DNA from: JAHFJU01 sp964354865
GTDB taxonomy: Bacteria; Patescibacteriota; Gracilibacteria; UBA1369; UM-FILTER-53-11
Reading direction: 5' to 3'
DNA length: 5,722 bases
Assembly: GCA_964354865.1 (NCBI GenBank)
Contig: CAYHBN010000084.1
Span: 1 to 5,722 of the forward strand
The notes under the pieces are model-generated. The model had not been told where the DNA came from, did not search any database, and saw nothing but the letters and a program-made list of their open reading frames with translations. The translations under genes and the position numbers were made by a program. Shown piece by piece: positions 4,917-5,722 of the stretch. Numbering within the stretch: the first letter of the stretch is position 1; each line of letters begins with the position of its first letter.

Positions 4917-5722
4917 ATGAACTATTTTTCCAATTTAAAAAAAATGAGCACACGGGCACGGCATTTTTCAAATCGTCGTGGCGTGAGTTTAATAATTGCC
5001 ACACTTTTCACCGCGGCACTTATGGCTATGTGTATCACATTGGTACGAACAGTCGTCTCGACAAAATCGAATGAAGAGCGTTGGAATAAATATCAGAAAA
5101 TACAGAATTTATTGTACTCGGTGAGTGAACATGCCCAGTGGGTTGCAACGCATGCGTTGCCTGTGGGTGGCAGTGATTTAGATTTGCGCGGTGCTGATAA
5201 TCCTGGGCCGATACTTGCAAAAATAAATGATCTGCTTTTGGCAGAGGCAAGTGCGAATGGAATCGACAATGCCATGTTGGCAAAGTGCGGCGATGTTGAT
5301 GGTGATCGTACAAATGGAAATCAGCCATGTTTCGAAATCAAGGTTGTGGGCAGGGGAGACGACGCTGTCGGAGCAGGTGAACGTTTTAATTTTACATACA
5401 AACGTCCATATAACGGCGATCTTGGCCTTTTTAGTACGCCACTTAAAGGAACGGGGAATGCGGTTGCAGTTTCAGGCGATGAGGGCGGCGAGTCGAAGTG
5501 TGTGAAGACGAGCATAGAGGGTCCCGATACCGTGAACGACCCGTGTAATTGGAACATTCTGAAATATGGGGAGTCGGTGCAGATACCACTTTTTTATGAA
5601 GAGAAAAATCCAAATCCTACACCGCAAAATCCTGGGCCGATTGTACACACGCTCGACATGCGTGACGTAAATCGCGCATTTTTCTTAAGGCTGCGCACGC
5701 CGTGCGAAGAGGGAGCAGACAG
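4917..5722 (+). CDS. PilX-like pilus assembly protein (3' partial)
   Basis: The frame opens at ATG 4917 and stays open for 268 codons to the window edge, so the C-terminus is missing. A basic N-terminus (KKMSTRARHFSNRRG, 8-22) precedes a hydrophobic helix VSLIIATLFTAALMAMCITLV (about 23-43). This matches the RG-hydrophobic N-terminus of PilX-type proteins, which often lack Glu+5; here the fifth residue after Gly22 is Ile. The exported part has cysteines at 124, 138, 195, 210 and 263. C124 and C138 bracket an Asp/Gly/Asn loop (GDVDGDRTNG, 125-134) that resembles calcium-binding loops. The motif NPGPI occurs at 95-99 and 238-242. No Shine-Dalgarno is apparent. It sits 9 bases behind the PilV-like gene, so it probably shares that transcript. 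The PilX assignment rests on N-terminal pattern and neighbours; another T4P accessory is possible. Confidence 0.8.
   Translation, partial: MNYFSNLKKMSTRARHFSNRRGVSLIIATLFTAALMAMCITLVRTVVSTKSNEERWNKYQKIQNLLYSVSEHAQWVATHALPVGGSDLDLRGADNPGPILAKINDLLLAEASANGIDNAMLAKCGDVDGDRTNGNQPCFEIKVVGRGDDAVGAGERFNFTYKRPYNGDLGLFSTPLKGTGNAVAVSGDEGGESKCVKTSIEGPDTVNDPCNWNILKYGESVQIPLFYEEKNPNPTPQNPGPIVHTLDMRDVNRAFFLRLRTPCEEGAD
5199..5212 (+). repeat. 14-base direct repeat, copy 1 (within PilX-like gene)
   Basis: AATCCTGGGCCGAT occurs here and again at 5628-5641, in the same reading frame, encoding Asn-Pro-Gly-Pro-Ile in each copy. The flanking codons differ. It may mark an internal duplicated loop or be coincidence. 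Confidence 0.4.
5628..5641 (+). repeat. 14-base direct repeat, copy 2 (within PilX-like gene)
   Basis: Second exact copy of the 14-base sequence at 5199-5212, 429 bases downstream (143 codons, so in frame), again encoding Asn-Pro-Gly-Pro-Ile. It follows a Pro/Asn-rich linker (NPNPTPQ, residues 231-237). Confidence 0.4.

Noticed and set aside
5035..5557. Plus- and minus-strand frames over the last gene
   Set aside because: The frame from ATG 4917 is open to the window edge and has a PilX-like N-terminus and tight spacing to the PilV-like gene. The others are overlapping shadows, one with a His-rich product typical of antisense frames.
1..5722. CRISPR array, tRNA, rRNA, insertion sequence or attachment site
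   Set aside because: No regularly spaced repeats, no cloverleaf or rRNA-like segments, and no transposase frames or terminal inverted repeats were seen; coding genes fill nearly the whole window.
1..5722. Alternative genetic code (TGA read as Gly, as in Gracilibacteria/Absconditabacteria)
   Set aside because: All frames are full length and carry their expected motifs without any in-frame TGA, and genes end in TAA or TAG, so there is no positive evidence for recoding. TGA is simply not used as a stop in the four visible ends.

Overview
This window is part of a type IV pilus (T4P) or pseudopilus assembly locus from a bacterium with moderate GC content and the standard stop code. All five genes read through without in-frame TGA. 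Of the four stops visible, three are TAA and one is TAG. The assembly ATPase, platform protein and short minor pilins, the absence of clear Shine-Dalgarno sequences at most starts, and compact spacing suggest a Candidate Phyla Radiation (Patescibacteria, for example Parcubacteria-like) genome. That placement is inference from style, not proof.

Layout. Positions 1-951 hold the C-terminal part of a PilB/GspE-type assembly ATPase, cut off at its N-terminus by the window edge. A PilC/GspF-type inner-membrane platform protein follows (973-2262, same strand, 21-base gap), so these two form the motor module. Next is a separate unit: a sigma70-like promoter (2288-2315) in front of an unrecognised soluble 258-residue protein (2344-3120). 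A minor pilin of PilW type lies on the opposite strand (3130-4197), tail to tail with the unknown gene. From a 56-base divergent intergenic region, a PilV-type minor pilin (4254-4907) and, 9 bases after it, a PilX-type protein (4917 to beyond the window end) are read on the + strand. The PilX-type gene has no stop inside the window.

How the parts fit. The ATPase would drive pilin extraction through PilC, while the PilW/PilV/PilX trio would form the priming or tip complex of the filament. All three minor pilins carry cysteines and an Asp/Gly-rich loop, suggesting disulfide- or metal-stabilised extracellular domains.

The most interesting signals are as follows. The PilW/PilV divergent region has a -10 box 6-7 bases before each start codon, which predicts leaderless mRNAs in both directions. 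An unknown gene with its own strong promoter sits inside the pilus locus. The longest PilW reading frame (TTG at 4254) is probably misplaced; a GTG at 4197 gives a canonical prepilin leader. No stretch over 300 bases lacks a gene.
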